Shown here one piece after another: positions 63,779 through 64,000 of a stretch of DNA of 64,000 bases. The notes below the pieces were generated by a model. The model was given only the letters and a program-made list of their open reading frames with translations. It had not been told where the DNA came from and searched no databases. Each line of letters opens with the position of its first letter. Position 1 is the first letter of the stretch. The stretch is taken from contig JBOEFW010000084.1 of the NCBI GenBank assembly GCA_050633105.1, positions 35,597 through 99,596 of the forward strand. The letters are read 5' to 3'. The position numbers and the translations under genes were made by a program. The stretch is from Aureispira sp050633105 (GTDB taxonomy: Bacteria > Bacteroidota > Bacteroidia > Chitinophagales > Saprospiraceae).

Positions 63779-64000
63779 AGTAAAAAATCATTAAAGATCT
63801 ATTACCTCACTATAAAACAAAGGGTTACACAGCTTAAACTTAAGCTATTTTTTGTATGTTTTAGTATCAATACAAACGACTTACTTTCCTAATAACATAT
63901 TCTAAATACTGATCTTCATTACTGTGTAACAGAAGTTTTTTTATATTTTAAGTAGCCTGAGTTTTAGCTTCGCGGTTACTTATACAGTATAAAAAGTTAA

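Noticed and set aside
63824..63930. GTTACACAG/CTGTGTAAC pair near the window end, similar to the repeat at 59962-60226
   Set aside because: Only 9 bp match and the flanks do not align with each other; too weak to call a repeat element.

Overview
The window looks like a chromosome segment of a gliding, predatory-type Bacteroidota, most likely the Saprospiria (Saprospira/Aureispira-like). This is an inference from several things seen together: at least six secreted proteins end in type IX secretion (T9SS) sorting tails; there is a GldB homologue, paired OmpA/PD40 envelope proteins, four leucine-rich-repeat (LRR) proteins with 23-residue repeats, low-GC DNA, weak or absent Shine-Dalgarno signals, and promoters of the Bacteroidota form TTG-N19-TAnnTTTG. 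No rRNA, CRISPR array, prophage or intact insertion sequence was seen. Two N runs (43113-43162 inside a tRNA, and 60046-60151) are assembly gaps.

Layout. 1-6.2 kb: a large T9SS surface protein, a beta-propeller/DUF4476 protein, a small secreted basic protein and a DgkA-type lipid kinase. 6.2-13 kb (minus strand): a lipoprotein/TonB-receptor operon behind a promoter that contains a perfect 35-bp palindrome (probable metalloregulator operator), then a three-gene operon of membrane protein, YyaL/DUF255 thioredoxin-like protein and glycosyltransferase. 13.4-18.7 kb: two LRR proteins, one with a long Ala-rich coiled coil and one ending in a BRCT-like segment, flanking an MFS exporter. 18.7-25.7 kb: outer-membrane barrel, GldB, phosphatidylserine decarboxylase, a Cys/Lys-rich repeat protein, UvrB and a SPOR-like/OmpA protein.

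26-38 kb is an accessory-looking cluster of five T9SS-exported proteins. Three are tandem propeller paralogues, and two orphan 3' tails left by segmental duplication lie between and after the genes. Minus-strand genes at 38-42.5 kb encode two PorE-like proteins (TPR + PD40), one with three tandem OmpA domains and one with regulatory-like domains instead. 43-46.2 kb: a tRNA interrupted by a gap, a His-rich DUF4920 lipoprotein, a small secreted protein and an MlaF/MlaE lipid-transport ABC pair.

46.4-54.9 kb: an SF1B helicase (IGHMBP2-like), DUF4268 protein and LRR protein in a row, two membrane proteins, a POT peptide transporter and an OvoA-like non-haem iron sulfoxide synthase without its methyltransferase half. 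55-59.7 kb: a 672-residue coiled-coil protein with a C-terminal Cys/His amidase-like segment next to a secreted LRR protein, then malic enzyme and a tiny lipoprotein. 59.7-61.5 kb is a gene-free stretch rich in inverted repeats around the second gap. The last gene (61.5-63.7 kb) is a T9SS protein built from two copies of a ~210-residue domain.

The strongest candidates for new biology are the palindromic operator at 9152-9186, the duplicated T9SS tail/propeller modules with a gene-conversion tract (26-38 kb), the coiled-coil/amidase-like protein at 55074, and the LRR-BRCT-like fusion at 17453.
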